In this document: in pieces, positions 26,830 through 36,173 of the stretch
Position numbering within the stretch: position 1 is the first letter of the stretch
How the letters are laid out: the number at the start of each line of letters is the position of its first letter
Made by a program: the position numbers and the translations under genes
The notes under the pieces: model-generated
Told to the model about the DNA's origin: nothing
Databases searched by the model: none
The model's input: the letters and a program-made list of their open reading frames with translations, nothing else
DNA from: an uncultured SAR116 cluster alpha proteobacterium
GTDB taxonomy: Bacteria > Pseudomonadota > Alphaproteobacteria > Puniceispirillales > Marisalimonadaceae
Assembly (NCBI GenBank): GCA_902537945.1
Contig: CACBDG010000008.1
Coordinates: 1 to 64,000 of the forward strand
Direction: 5' to 3'
Length of the DNA stretch: 64,000 nucleotides

Positions 26830-27906
26830 ATGTCTAAGAATATGAAAAACTCTAATATACCTATCATAACATATAAAGATTCTGGTGTTGATATTGATAA
26901 AGGTAATAAAATTGTATCAGATATTGCTGCAATTACGAAATCTACATCAAATAAAGGATCAATTGGAGAATTAGGAGGATTCGGCGGATTATTTGATTTA
27001 AAAAAATGTGGTTTTAAAGATCCTATACTAGTATCAAGCACTGATGGTGTTGGTACAAAGTTAAAATTAGCTATTAAAACGAAAACATATTTTAATGTAG
27101 GTATAGATTTAGTCGCTATGTGTGCAAATGATGTATTAGCCCAAGGTGCAAAACCTTTATTTTTTATGGATTATTATGCTACTGGGCAATTAGATAAATC
27201 AATAGCTATTGAAGTTATTAAGGGAATTGCAGAGGGTTGCAAACAATCAGGATGTGCACTGATTGGAGGAGAGACTGCTGAGATGCCAGGTCATTATAAA
27301 AAAAATGATTTTGATATTGCTGGATTTTGTGTGGGAGCTGTAGAAAGAAAAAATGTTTTCAATAAAAATGCTGTTAAGACTGGTGATTGTGTCATAGGTT
27401 TATCTAGTAGTGGAATACATTCTAATGGTTATTCATTAGTTAGAAAAATATTAGAAACTCATTCTATAAATATTTTTGAAAAATGTGAATTTGATAAAAA
27501 TAAAAGTCTTGCAGAAATTTTACTTAAGCCAACACTTTTATACACAAAAGCGTTTCTGGCTGCAAATAAAAATAATAAGGTAAAATCAATCAGTCACATA
27601 ACAGGTGGTGGATTAATTGATAATCCTCCGAGATCTTTTAATGAAAACTTAACACTTAAGTTTGATATGAAAAACTTCAAACTTCCCCCACTTTTTAAAT
27701 GGCTAAAAAATAAAGCTAATATATCTTTATATGAATTAGCTAAAACTTTTAATTGTGGTATTGGTTTTTTAATTTTTGTAGAAAAAAAGGATGCTAAAAT
27801 AATAATTAATGATTTAAACAAAGTTGGTTATAATGCTTTTCTAATTGGATCTATAATTGAAAATACATCTAATCAAAATGTTGTTTTTGATGGCTGGAAC
27901 TTTTAA
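26830..27906 (+). CDS. purM: Phosphoribosylformylglycinamidine cyclo-ligase
   Basis: The 358-residue AIR synthetase has the family motifs GGFGGLFDL, STDGVGTKLKLA, CANDVLAQGAKPLFFMDY, LIGGETAEMPGHY and SHITGGGLIDN. It closes the imidazole ring in purine synthesis using ATP. AGGA at 26815-26818 is 11 bases before the ATG. It is divergent from the DUF2066 gene across 128 bp. In most alphaproteobacteria purN follows directly; here it does not. Confidence 0.98.
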   Translation: MSKNMKNSNIPIITYKDSGVDIDKGNKIVSDIAAITKSTSNKGSIGELGGFGGLFDLKKCGFKDPILVSSTDGVGTKLKLAIKTKTYFNVGIDLVAMCANDVLAQGAKPLFFMDYYATGQLDKSIAIEVIKGIAEGCKQSGCALIGGETAEMPGHYKKNDFDIAGFCVGAVERKNVFNKNAVKTGDCVIGLSSSGIHSNGYSLVRKILETHSINIFEKCEFDKNKSLAEILLKPTLLYTKAFLAANKNNKVKSISHITGGGLIDNPPRSFNENLTLKFDMKNFKLPPLFKWLKNKANISLYELAKTFNCGIGFLIFVEKKDAKIIINDLNKVGYNAFLIGSIIENTSNQNVVFDGWNF

Positions 27907-27977
27907 GAATATATTTAAACATATTGATAGACAAAAAATAATTAGTCGTATATTGAAAATTTAACTGAGGATTAATA

Positions 27978-28106
27978 ATGACGAACAAATTAGATAAAGA
28001 AACAGAAGAACATAAATTATTTTATGAAAACTTTTTAAAATTTACTACATACAGTACAATATGCATAATTGTAATAGTTGCTTTAATGGCAATTTTTTTA
28101 GTTTAA
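27978..28106 (+). CDS. Small aa3-type cytochrome c oxidase subunit IV-like protein
   Basis: This 42-residue ORF has a charged N-terminus (MTNKLDKETEEHKLFYENF) followed by one membrane helix (about residues 22-42). That is the layout of the tiny bacterial aa3 oxidase subunit IV, in which an H-x-x-x-Y/F segment precedes a single helix. GAGG seven bases before the ATG supports translation. The stop is directly adjacent to the converging ndk stop. Identification by such short similarity is tentative; a generic one-helix membrane microprotein is the alternative. Confidence 0.6.
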   Translation: MTNKLDKETEEHKLFYENFLKFTTYSTICIIVIVALMAIFLV

Positions 28107-28529
28107 CTAATTAACTAATTCTATATAAGCAAAAAAGAAAGATATCTCTGATCTAGCATTTTCTAGGCTATCTGATCCATGTACTGAGTTTGCTTCAATA
28201 CTCTCAGCAAATTCCTTTCTAATTGTTCCATTTTCAGCTTCTTCTGGGTTAGTTGCTCCCATAATAGTTCTATTTAGAAAAACTGCATTATCCCCTCTCA
28301 AAACTTGAGCTACTACGGGACCAGAAATCATGAAATCGACTAGGTCCTTAAAGAAAGGTCGGTCTTTATGAATTTGATAAAATTTTTCAGCCATAGATCT
28401 ACTTAATTGAAGTCTTTTTTGAGCTATTATTTTCAAACCAGCTTTTTCAAATTTAGCGTTGATTAGGCCTGTTAAGTTTCTTTTGGTAGCATCAGGTTTG
28501 ATTATTGATAAAGTATTTTCAATTGCCAT
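28107..28529 (-). CDS. ndk: Nucleoside diphosphate kinase
   Basis: The complete 140-residue NDK has the phosphorylated His117 in NSVHGSDS, the N-terminal [12 protein letters not shown] and [12 protein letters not shown]. It equilibrates nucleoside triphosphate pools through a phospho-His intermediate. The start has GGAG nearby (TGGAGAATATAATG). It sits 76 bp behind pepA on the same strand. Confidence 0.98.
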   Translation of the reverse strand: MAIENTLSIIKPDATKRNLTGLINAKFEKAGLKIIAQKRLQLSRSMAEKFYQIHKDRPFFKDLVDFMISGPVVAQVLRGDNAVFLNRTIMGATNPEEAENGTIRKEFAESIEANSVHGSDSLENARSEISFFFAYIELVN

Positions 28530-28605
28530 TATATTCTCCAGATTGATGTTTTAAATACATTTATTGATAGATATAATCAAGGTGTTTTTAAATTCTAAAT
28601 TTTAA

Positions 28606-30069
28606 TTAATATTTCTTAATCAGATGATACAACATCTTAACACCCCATCCAACACCACCATATGGAATAGTAGGAGTAGATTTATTTTTCCAAGTAACTC
28701 CAGCAATATCTAAATGCGCCCATGGTGTTTGATCTACATGTCTTTTTAAAAAGCAAGCTGCAGTAATTGATCCTGCACCTGGTCCTCCAATATTTTTCAT
28801 ATCAGCAATTTCTGTTTTTATTAATTGATCATAATCGTCATCTAATGGCATTTCCCAAACTTTTTCTCCTGTAATTTCACCAGAATTGAATATAGCTTTA
28901 GAAATTTCTTTATTATTCGAGAACAAACCTGCTCTAATATTGCCTAAAGACACTATCATAGCTCCTGTCAATGTTGCCAAATCAATCATAAATTTAGGTT
29001 TATATTTTTTTTCTGTCCAAGATAAAATATCAGCTAAAACTAATCTTCCTTCTGCATCTGTATTTAAAACTTCAATCGTTTGACCAGATACTGATTTAAC
29101 AACATCACCAGGCCGTTGTGCATCCCCATCTGGCATGTTTTCAACAAGACCTATAATACCAATTAAATTATATTTTAGCTTAGACAGTGCAGCTGCTTCT
29201 ATAACTCCAGTGACAGTTGCAGCACCACCCATATCCCATTTCATATCCTCCATTGATTTAGGAGGCTTAAGAGAAAGTCCACCGGAGTCAAAGCATACCC
29301 CTTTTCCTATAAAAGTCATTGGAGCTGCTTGTTTTTTTCCACCTAACCATTCCATAACAACAACTTGACTTTCCTTTCTAGATCCTCTTCCAACAGCTAG
29401 CAAAGCTTCCATTCCAAGCTTTTGCAATTGTTTTTCATTGTAAATAGATACTTTAACTCCAATTTTTTTTAATCTTTTACACTCCTTAGCAAATGATGAT
29501 GGAAATAGGATGTTTGGTGGCTGCCAGACTAAATCTCTAGCTGTGTAAACACCCTTTGCAAGGTTTTTGATTTCATTTATTTTTTTTAAGTGTTTATTTG
29601 GATAATTAGAAACAAAAACAACATTTTTTAGATTCGCAATTGTTTTTAATTTATTTTTTTTATAATTATCAAATTTGTATGAGCCTAGGATAAAACCAAG
29701 ACAAATTCGTTCAATTATTAATGTAGAATTTTCATAGATTTTAGCTTTAGAACAACTTAAATTTTTAATCTTTTCATAAATATTTCCACCTAATTCTTCT
29801 AAATATTTATAAGTTAAATCTTTTTCCAAAGTTTTTCTTTTAACTAAAAGAAAATTTCCTTTTTCTGATCTGATTAAAATTATATTAGATGATTCAAGTA
29901 AAACAGTTCTTTTAAAAAATTTTAATAAATCTTTATCAATATTAAAATTTTCAGATAGTAATAAATTTTTTTCATTAAAAAACAAAATATGAATTTCTTC
30001 GTCTTTAAATTTTAGATTATTTTTTTGTTTTTCACATTTAAATTTTATAAATCTTTTATCATCAAGCAT
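28606..30069 (-). CDS. pepA: Cytosol (leucyl) aminopeptidase
   Basis: The 487-residue M17 peptidase carries the metal and catalytic motifs K256/D261 (GKGVCFDSGGLSLKP) and the signature NTDAEGRL at residues 336-343. The N-terminal 170 residues are divergent and Lys-rich, as is usual for this domain. PepA removes N-terminal residues from peptides; in gammaproteobacteria it is also a DNA-binding protein, which cannot be inferred here. It is divergent from lptF across about 100 bp. Confidence 0.96.
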   Translation of the reverse strand: MLDDKRFIKFKCEKQKNNLKFKDEEIHILFFNEKNLLLSENFNIDKDLLKFFKRTVLLESSNIILIRSEKGNFLLVKRKTLEKDLTYKYLEELGGNIYEKIKNLSCSKAKIYENSTLIIERICLGFILGSYKFDNYKKNKLKTIANLKNVVFVSNYPNKHLKKINEIKNLAKGVYTARDLVWQPPNILFPSSFAKECKRLKKIGVKVSIYNEKQLQKLGMEALLAVGRGSRKESQVVVMEWLGGKKQAAPMTFIGKGVCFDSGGLSLKPPKSMEDMKWDMGGAATVTGVIEAAALSKLKYNLIGIIGLVENMPDGDAQRPGDVVKSVSGQTIEVLNTDAEGRLVLADILSWTEKKYKPKFMIDLATLTGAMIVSLGNIRAGLFSNNKEISKAIFNSGEITGEKVWEMPLDDDYDQLIKTEIADMKNIGGPGAGSITAACFLKRHVDQTPWAHLDIAGVTWKNKSTPTIPYGGVGWGVKMLYHLIKKY

Positions 30070-30171
30070 AATAAATTCCTAAGTTAAATTTGAGCTATTG
30101 TATAAACATAAAAAGTTATAGTACTATAAAATTTAAAAAAAATTTCAATATAATTCTTTAAGATAAGTTTT

Positions 30172-31275
30172 ATGATTATAAATTGGTATATCTTCAAGCA
30201 TACATTTAATAATGTGTTTATTTCTACAAGTGTTTTTGTAGGAATTATATGGTTAAGTCAATCTTTTAAAAGCATAAAGTTAATAATTAATAAAGGTGCT
30301 GGTCTTTCAGAGTTTTTTATTTTATCTGCTTATAGCCTACCTAGTTGGCTTTTGATAGCCATACCATTTGGTACTTTCACTGGATGCATGATTTCATATT
30401 TAAAACTTGAAAATGATAAAGAAATTTTAGTAATGAAATCAGCTGGAATAAGCCCTTTTAATTTAAGTAGACCCGCTTTTTTAATAGCTATTTTAGCATC
30501 TATGATTTTATTCATAATATCTCACTTTATAATGCCCGAAACTTACAGAAACTTTAAGGTTTTACAAAATGATATAAGGAATAGTTCACAAAGTTTGATT
30601 CTAAAAGATAATATTTTTATTGATTTAAATGAAAAACAAACAATTTTTATTAATAAATTAAATGAAAATAATGAACTAGAAGAAATTTTTATACAAGACA
30701 GAAGTGATCCTTCATCATTAGTAGAATTATTTTCAAAAAAAGGATATCTTAATTTTAAAGATAACTTAATTCTGCGAATGGATAATGGGACAAGAATTTC
30801 AACTGACTTAAAAGGAAAATCAACCTTATTAAATTTTAAAATTTATGATGTTGAAATAAAGCAAGAAAAAAATAAAGTAAACGAGCCTAGAGTTATAGAA
30901 TATAAGGAATATAATTTTTTTGATTTGTTAAAAAAAGCAACAAACGCTGGAAACAAGAAAGGAAAATTATTAGCCGAAGCTCATAGCAGGAATACAATTG
31001 TATTTATGCCGTTAGTATTTTCTTTTATTGTAATGATTACTATTTTAAAGGACGATTTTTCAAGAGTATTTTCAATTTACAGAAAGACCATTGGGATTGG
31101 ACTTCTCGTAATAATACAAAGTCTTGTTTTGATAATTAAAAATGCTGTTCATTCTAATATTATCTTTTTACCTTTAATGTATATTTTCCCTATTTTTATA
31201 ATAGTAATATGCATTTTTTTATTAAATAAAAAAAAAGTTTATAAACTTTCATTATTTACTAAAAAGGTAATATAA
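30172..31275 (+). CDS. lptF: LPS export ABC transporter permease LptF
   Basis: The 367-residue YjgP/YjgQ-family permease has three N-terminal helices, a periplasmic beta-jellyroll region (about residues 130-260) and three C-terminal helices. LLIAIPFGTFTGCMISYLKLENDKEILVMKSAGISP is the diagnostic coupling segment, here at about residues 60-95. LptF and LptG form the membrane part of the LptB2FGC machine that lifts lipopolysaccharide from the inner membrane. It lies 2 bp before lptG. Confidence 0.95.
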   Translation: MIINWYIFKHTFNNVFISTSVFVGIIWLSQSFKSIKLIINKGAGLSEFFILSAYSLPSWLLIAIPFGTFTGCMISYLKLENDKEILVMKSAGISPFNLSRPAFLIAILASMILFIISHFIMPETYRNFKVLQNDIRNSSQSLILKDNIFIDLNEKQTIFINKLNENNELEEIFIQDRSDPSSLVELFSKKGYLNFKDNLILRMDNGTRISTDLKGKSTLLNFKIYDVEIKQEKNKVNEPRVIEYKEYNFFDLLKKATNAGNKKGKLLAEAHSRNTIVFMPLVFSFIVMITILKDDFSRVFSIYRKTIGIGLLVIIQSLVLIIKNAVHSNIIFLPLMYIFPIFIIVICIFLLNKKKVYKLSLFTKKVI

Positions 31276-31277
31276 TA

Positions 31278-32420
31278 ATGATAAAATTTAATAACCATCC
31301 AATAATCCTTTATAAATATTTTACTAAAGATATATTCAAATTTTTTCTTGTTACTTTACTTTTTTTAATAATATTAATTTTCTTTATTGACTTAATTGAA
31401 TTTTTTAGAAGGTCCTCTAATAAAATAGGTGTTAACCATCTTCTACAAGCAAGTTTTTTAGACTTAATTGTAATGGCTTTGCTAAAGATATTTGGTAATA
31501 TTCAAAAAATTTTGCCATTTGCTGCTCTAATTGGTTCAATTGCTTGTTTTAATCAGTGGCGAAAGAAAAGTTACTATGTTATTTCAAAATCTTCTGGTAT
31601 TTCATTATGGAAAATTCTTTCACCTATTTTAATTTCTTTCTTTCTTGTTGGAATTTTTTCAATAATAATTTTAAATCCATTTTCAACTTTATTGCATAAA
31701 AAGCTTGAAAACTTAGAGACATTATTTTTTGGAAAAGCTAACTTACAAGTATTCTCATTTGATACAAAAGGTTTTTGGATAAAACAAAGATCTGGACAAA
31801 AAAATTTAATAATTAATGCAGATAAAATTGACGAAAAAACCAAATCACTATTTTATATAAAAATTTATGAGTACAACAAAGATAAAATTTTTCAAAAAAA
31901 AGTAATGGCAGAAAAAGGTCTATTTACTTCAAAAAAATTACTTCTATATGATGTTAAATCAATTGATAAAAATTCAAAAGTTTCAAATTTTGAAAAACTC
32001 GCATATTTAATAAATTTTGATTCTAGTCGATTCAATGTAGCAACAAAAAAACCTGAAAAAATTTTTATACTTGATTATCCATATTATTTGATAAAGATGA
32101 AAACTTATGGTTTGAATATATCCAAACATTTAGTCTATTTTTTTAAATTGATATGCCAACCATTCTTAATTATATCAATGATTTTACTTTCTGCATCCTT
32201 AATGCTAAGGAGTAGTGAGAGGAAACTTGAGGTTGGAATAGTTTCATTATCACTTGTTGTTGGTTTTAGTTTGTATTTTATTGGAGATTTTATTTTTGCA
32301 TTGGGTTTTTCAGAAAAAATACCTCCTCTTCTTGCTGGATTTGGGCCAACCTTAATTGGGCTTTTTTCAGGCTGTTATTTAATAAGCGATATTGATGAAA
32401 CTAAGATTGTTAAAAAATAG
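31278..32420 (+). CDS. lptG: LPS export ABC transporter permease LptG
   Basis: The 380-residue partner of LptF has the same helix-jellyroll-helix architecture. LPFAALIGSIACFNQWRKKS and VISKSSGISLWKIL mark the coupling helix region, and the C-terminal ASLMLRSSERKLEVG is typical of LptG. It is directly downstream of lptF and upstream of a surA-like gene, matching the alphaproteobacterial outer-membrane biogenesis operon. Confidence 0.95.
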   Translation: MIKFNNHPIILYKYFTKDIFKFFLVTLLFLIILIFFIDLIEFFRRSSNKIGVNHLLQASFLDLIVMALLKIFGNIQKILPFAALIGSIACFNQWRKKSYYVISKSSGISLWKILSPILISFFLVGIFSIIILNPFSTLLHKKLENLETLFFGKANLQVFSFDTKGFWIKQRSGQKNLIINADKIDEKTKSLFYIKIYEYNKDKIFQKKVMAEKGLFTSKKLLLYDVKSIDKNSKVSNFEKLAYLINFDSSRFNVATKKPEKIFILDYPYYLIKMKTYGLNISKHLVYFFKLICQPFLIISMILLSASLMLRSSERKLEVGIVSLSLVVGFSLYFIGDFIFALGFSEKIPPLLAGFGPTLIGLFSGCYLISDIDETKIVKK

Positions 32421-32434
32421 GTAAAAACTTAAAA

Positions 32435-33718
32435 ATGACCTTACTCTCTCTAAATTTAAAATTACTAGTTTTTATTATTTTCTTTTCTACTCATATATTT
32501 AAATTTGCTTTAAGTGAAGAAAATTATATAGTAACTATTGTTAATAAACTACCAATTACAAAACTTGACGTTTTTAATAGAGCAAAATTAATTGCCTTCT
32601 CTATTGATGAGAAAGTTGAATTAAAAAACATTGAAAATTACTACAGTCAATCTCTTCAAACTCTGATAAATGAAAAAATCATTTTATCAGCTGGGAAAAA
32701 AATAAATAAAAATTTAACTTCAATAGTATCAGATCAAGCAAATCAAAGACTATTGTCTGAATTTGAAAATTCCAAACTGAAATTAGATCAATTTATTGAA
32801 AAATATTCTATTTCAAAATCCACATTATTAAAAAAACATAAAGCTCAATTGATATGGGGAATTGTTTTAAGAGACAAATATAAAGTGCAATTTTCGAAGT
32901 TAGAAAAAATTATTAAAAAATCACTTGATGCGAAAGAGTTTGGAAATAGTGAAGATTTGTATGATTTAGCTGAGATAGTAATTTATAAAAAGAACAACAA
33001 TAAACTCATTGAAAAAATTAATTTAGCTCTGAAAGATGGTGCTAATTTTCTGGAAATTGCAAAACAAATATCAATAAGTAGCTCTTCAAAATTTGATGGT
33101 AAAATTGGATGGAATAACTTCGAAAATCTTCCTAAATATATTAAAAATGTTTCTACTATTAGAGGTTTTGATAAAGGAAAAGAAATTAATGAGGGTGAAA
33201 TATTTATTTTTCCCGAAAAAGATAAAATTAAAATTATAAAAGTTTTAGCTAAACGTCAAAATGGAAAATTAAGCAAAAAGGAAGATATAATCTTACTTGC
33301 GCAAATTAGATTTCCAATAAATTTTCAAAAGAAAAATATAGCTTTTAAAAAAATAAAAAATAATTTGGATAATCTTTTATCAAATAAAAATTCCTGCGAA
33401 GTATTAGAAATTTTTGTAAAGAAAAATAGTAAAAATTTAGATTTAAAAGTTATTAAATCAAGAATTGCTGATTTAACTCCTAAAATAGACAGGCTTATCG
33501 AAAACATAGATTTTTTTGAAATATCTAAACCAATATTTATTGGAAATTATGGGTATACCTATGTTAAATGTGATAAAAGGGAAGCTAAATTAAACAAAAT
33601 TAATTATAAAAAATTAAAAGAAACTAAACTAAATAAATATTTCTTAATATATAGTGAAAAACTACTTAAACGTCTTTATAATGAGGCAAGTATTTTACAT
33701 ATTGAAAAAATAAAATGA
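32435..33718 (+). CDS. surA: SurA-like periplasmic peptidyl-prolyl isomerase/chaperone
   Basis: The 427-residue exported protein has a hydrophobic signal segment (residues about 8-27), an N-terminal SurA chaperone region (VTIVNKLPITKLDVFNRAKL then LINEKIILSAGKK) and a parvulin-like domain at about residues 175-275 (DGANFLEIAKQ, DGKIGWNNFENLP). SurA guides outer-membrane proteins through the periplasm. The sequence is divergent and Lys/Asn-rich, so isomerase activity is uncertain. It is placed between lptG and pdxA as in other proteobacteria and overlaps pdxA by 4 bp. Confidence 0.87.
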   Translation: MTLLSLNLKLLVFIIFFSTHIFKFALSEENYIVTIVNKLPITKLDVFNRAKLIAFSIDEKVELKNIENYYSQSLQTLINEKIILSAGKKINKNLTSIVSDQANQRLLSEFENSKLKLDQFIEKYSISKSTLLKKHKAQLIWGIVLRDKYKVQFSKLEKIIKKSLDAKEFGNSEDLYDLAEIVIYKKNNNKLIEKINLALKDGANFLEIAKQISISSSSKFDGKIGWNNFENLPKYIKNVSTIRGFDKGKEINEGEIFIFPEKDKIKIIKVLAKRQNGKLSKKEDIILLAQIRFPINFQKKNIAFKKIKNNLDNLLSNKNSCEVLEIFVKKNSKNLDLKVIKSRIADLTPKIDRLIENIDFFEISKPIFIGNYGYTYVKCDKREAKLNKINYKKLKETKLNKYFLIYSEKLLKRLYNEASILHIEKIK

Positions 33719-34737
33719 CCACTCCTCAAGAAGTTATATTAATAACTGCTGGTGATCCAGCCAGCATCTCTACAGAGATAACCATAAAAGCGGTAGAAGC
33801 TCGAAAAATCAATAAAAACATTAATTTAGTTGTTATAACTGATCCAACTTTAGTTCAAGATTATAAAGAATTGATCAAAAGTGATATAAAAATTAATGAG
33901 ATTAAAGATATAGCTAAGTTTTCTGATTACAAAGATAATTATTTAAATATAATTCCTTTAAAACTCAATAATAGAGTTCAATATGGAAAACCAGATATAA
34001 AGAATTTTTCTTTTACAAAATTTTCCATAATAAAAACTCTTGAAATACACAACAGTAGCATTGCTTCTGCAATTGTAACCAATCCTATCAATAAATCTAT
34101 AATGTATAAATCTGGATTTAATTTCGAGGGCCACACTGATTTTTTAGGATCGCTTTCCTCAAAAAAGAAGAAGCCGGTTATGATGTTGGTAACTAATGGA
34201 CTTAAAACTCTACCTATAACAATTCATGTTCCTTTAAAAAAGGTGACCAAATTAATTACCAAAGAACTTATACATACTAAAATAAAAGTTGCAGTTGATG
34301 ATCTGAAAACTTTGTTTGATATAAAAAAACCATCTATTATCGTTACAGGTTTGAATCCTCATGCAGGAGAAAATGGTGATTTAGGTGATGAAGAGATGAG
34401 AATAATCAAACCAGCTATAGATGATTTAAAAAAACTTGCTAATATCTCTATTACTGGGCCAGTATCAGCTGATATTGCTTTCTCACCTGACAAAAGATGC
34501 CATTATGATTTAGCCGTTTGTATGTATCATGATCAAGCTCTAATTCCGATCAAAACTTTGGATTTTTATAATGGTGTAAATGTTACATTAGGACTAGACT
34601 TTATTAGAACATCTCCTGATCATGGTACTGGATTTGACATAGCTGGTAAAAATTTAGCTAACCCACAAAGTTTGATTTCGGCAATTAATCTTGCTTATGA
34701 AATGAGTACAAACAAAAAAAATGCACCAAAAAATTAA
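33715..34737 (+). CDS. pdxA: 4-hydroxythreonine-4-phosphate dehydrogenase
   Basis: The 340-residue PdxA has the three metal-binding histidines H140 (EGHTDFLG), H216 (GLNPHAGENG) and H272 (CMYHDQALIPIK), and the C-terminal RTSPDHGTGFDIAG. It oxidises 4-phosphohydroxy-threonine in vitamin B6 synthesis. The N-terminal GDPASIST replaces the usual GDPAGIGPE, a mild deviation. The start overlaps surA by 4 bp and the end overlaps rsmA by 17 bp. Confidence 0.95.
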   Translation: MTTPQEVILITAGDPASISTEITIKAVEARKINKNINLVVITDPTLVQDYKELIKSDIKINEIKDIAKFSDYKDNYLNIIPLKLNNRVQYGKPDIKNFSFTKFSIIKTLEIHNSSIASAIVTNPINKSIMYKSGFNFEGHTDFLGSLSSKKKKPVMMLVTNGLKTLPITIHVPLKKVTKLITKELIHTKIKVAVDDLKTLFDIKKPSIIVTGLNPHAGENGDLGDEEMRIIKPAIDDLKKLANISITGPVSADIAFSPDKRCHYDLAVCMYHDQALIPIKTLDFYNGVNVTLGLDFIRTSPDHGTGFDIAGKNLANPQSLISAINLAYEMSTNKKNAPKN

Positions 34738-35542
34738 AAAACTACCTTCTATTAAAGAAACTTTAAAAAATAATAATGTTATAATTAATAAGGCTTTAGG
34801 CCAAAATTTTTTATTTGATCTGAATTTGACCGACAAAATTGTAAAAAAATCAAATGCAATAACTCCCACCATCATTGAAGTTGGTCCTGGACCAGGAAGT
34901 TTAACAAGATCTATTTTGAAAAATAAATCAGGTGTTGTTTATACAATAGATAAAGACTTTCAGTCTAAAAAAATGCTCACTGACCTTGAAGAAATTTATA
35001 ATAATAGACTTAAAGTTATAATTGAAGATGCTTTGCATTATCCTATTTGGAATTTGGGAAAAGCACCAAGACAAATAATAGCTAATCTTCCATATAATGT
35101 AGGAACTAAAATGTTGATAACATGGCTAAAAAATATCCAAAACTTTGATTTGCTAACATTAATGTTTCAAAAAGAAGTGGCTGAAAGAATAATAGCTAAA
35201 CCAGGTACTAAAAATTACGGAAGATTATCAATATTAACCAATTGGTTAACTGAAAGCTCTAAATTATTTGATATCCCTAGTGAGGCTTTCATTCCGAAAC
35301 CAAAAGTTAAATCTACAGTAATTCAGTTAAAGCCATTCTCAAAACCACTTTATGATGTCCCATTTGAATCCTTAGAAAAGTTGACGCACCTAGCTTTTAG
35401 TCAAAAAAGAAAAATGATCAAAACGAGTTTAAAGGAAATAAGTGGTGAAAAAATTTTAAAAGAATTAAATATCTGTCCAAATTTAAGACCTGAACATTTA
35501 TCTATTGTTCAGTTCTGTAAAATAGCAAAAAAATTGTTTTAG
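34721..35542 (+). CDS. rsmA: 16S rRNA dimethyladenosine transferase (KsgA)
   Basis: The 273-residue methyltransferase has the SAM motif VGPGPGS (residues 54-60) and the catalytic NLPYN (122-126). ALGQNFLFD near the N-terminus and FSQKRKMIKTSLK near the C-terminus are family hallmarks. It dimethylates two adjacent adenines at the 3' end of 16S rRNA. The gene is nested 17 bp into pdxA, so it is translationally coupled. It is the last gene of the lptF-to-rsmA unit and converges with gmk. Confidence 0.97.
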   Translation: MHQKIKKLPSIKETLKNNNVIINKALGQNFLFDLNLTDKIVKKSNAITPTIIEVGPGPGSLTRSILKNKSGVVYTIDKDFQSKKMLTDLEEIYNNRLKVIIEDALHYPIWNLGKAPRQIIANLPYNVGTKMLITWLKNIQNFDLLTLMFQKEVAERIIAKPGTKNYGRLSILTNWLTESSKLFDIPSEAFIPKPKVKSTVIQLKPFSKPLYDVPFESLEKLTHLAFSQKRKMIKTSLKEISGEKILKELNICPNLRPEHLSIVQFCKIAKKLF

Positions 35543-35549
35543 GATTATG

Positions 35550-36173
35550 TTAAATAAGTTTTTTCACTTGTTTTTTAAGTGATAGTTGCCTGTGTCTTCT
35601 TAATCTTTCAGAAAATAAAATTGATTTGATTTGATTTACAACTATTTCTATTTCATCATTAACTAGAACAAAATCATATTCTTCATAATGACTTATTTCC
35701 TTTTTAGCCTCAGACATCCTTTTAATGAAATTTTCTTCGTTTTCACTTGCCCTTTTACCAAGCCTTTTTTCTAATTCTTTCATTGAAGGCGGTAATATAA
35801 AAACCTTTACAACATCATTTGGCAAATATTTTTCAATTTGTCTTGTTCCTTGCCAATCAATATCTACAATAACATCAATACCATTGCTAATTTTCGAAAT
35901 TACTTCTTTTTTTAACGTCCCATATAAATAACCAAAAACTTTTGCGTGCTCTAAAAATTCATTACTCAGTAAGAGCTCACCAAAATCTTCTTCCTTTTTA
36001 AAAAAATAGTGTTTACCCTCAATTTCATCTTTTCTTTTAATCCTTGTTGTAACCGAAACCGATAATTCTAAACTATCAACTGCTTCTATTAATTTTTTAC
36101 AGATAGTTGTTTTGCCTGCACCTGAGGGAGAAGAAATGATAAGTACCAAACCTCTGTATTTTACATTAGACAT
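35550..36173 (-). CDS. gmk: Guanylate kinase
   Basis: The 207-residue enzyme has the P-loop PSGAGKTT at residues 16-23, SVTTRIKRKDEIEGKHY for GMP binding and DIDWQGTRQI. It phosphorylates GMP to GDP. The start shares one base with the mltG stop (TAATG), so it is the last gene of fabD-fabG-acpP-fabF-mltG-gmk. Confidence 0.97.
   Translation of the reverse strand: MSNVKYRGLVLIISSPSGAGKTTICKKLIEAVDSLELSVSVTTRIKRKDEIEGKHYFFKKEEDFGELLLSNEFLEHAKVFGYLYGTLKKEVISKISNGIDVIVDIDWQGTRQIEKYLPNDVVKVFILPPSMKELEKRLGKRASENEENFIKRMSEAKKEISHYEEYDFVLVNDEIEIVVNQIKSILFSERLRRHRQLSLKKQVKKLI

Noticed and set aside
26820-26837. Five-codon ORF overlapping the purM start
   Set aside because: Its ATG lies only one base from the AGGA site; the spacing suits the purM ATG instead, so a leader peptide is unlikely.
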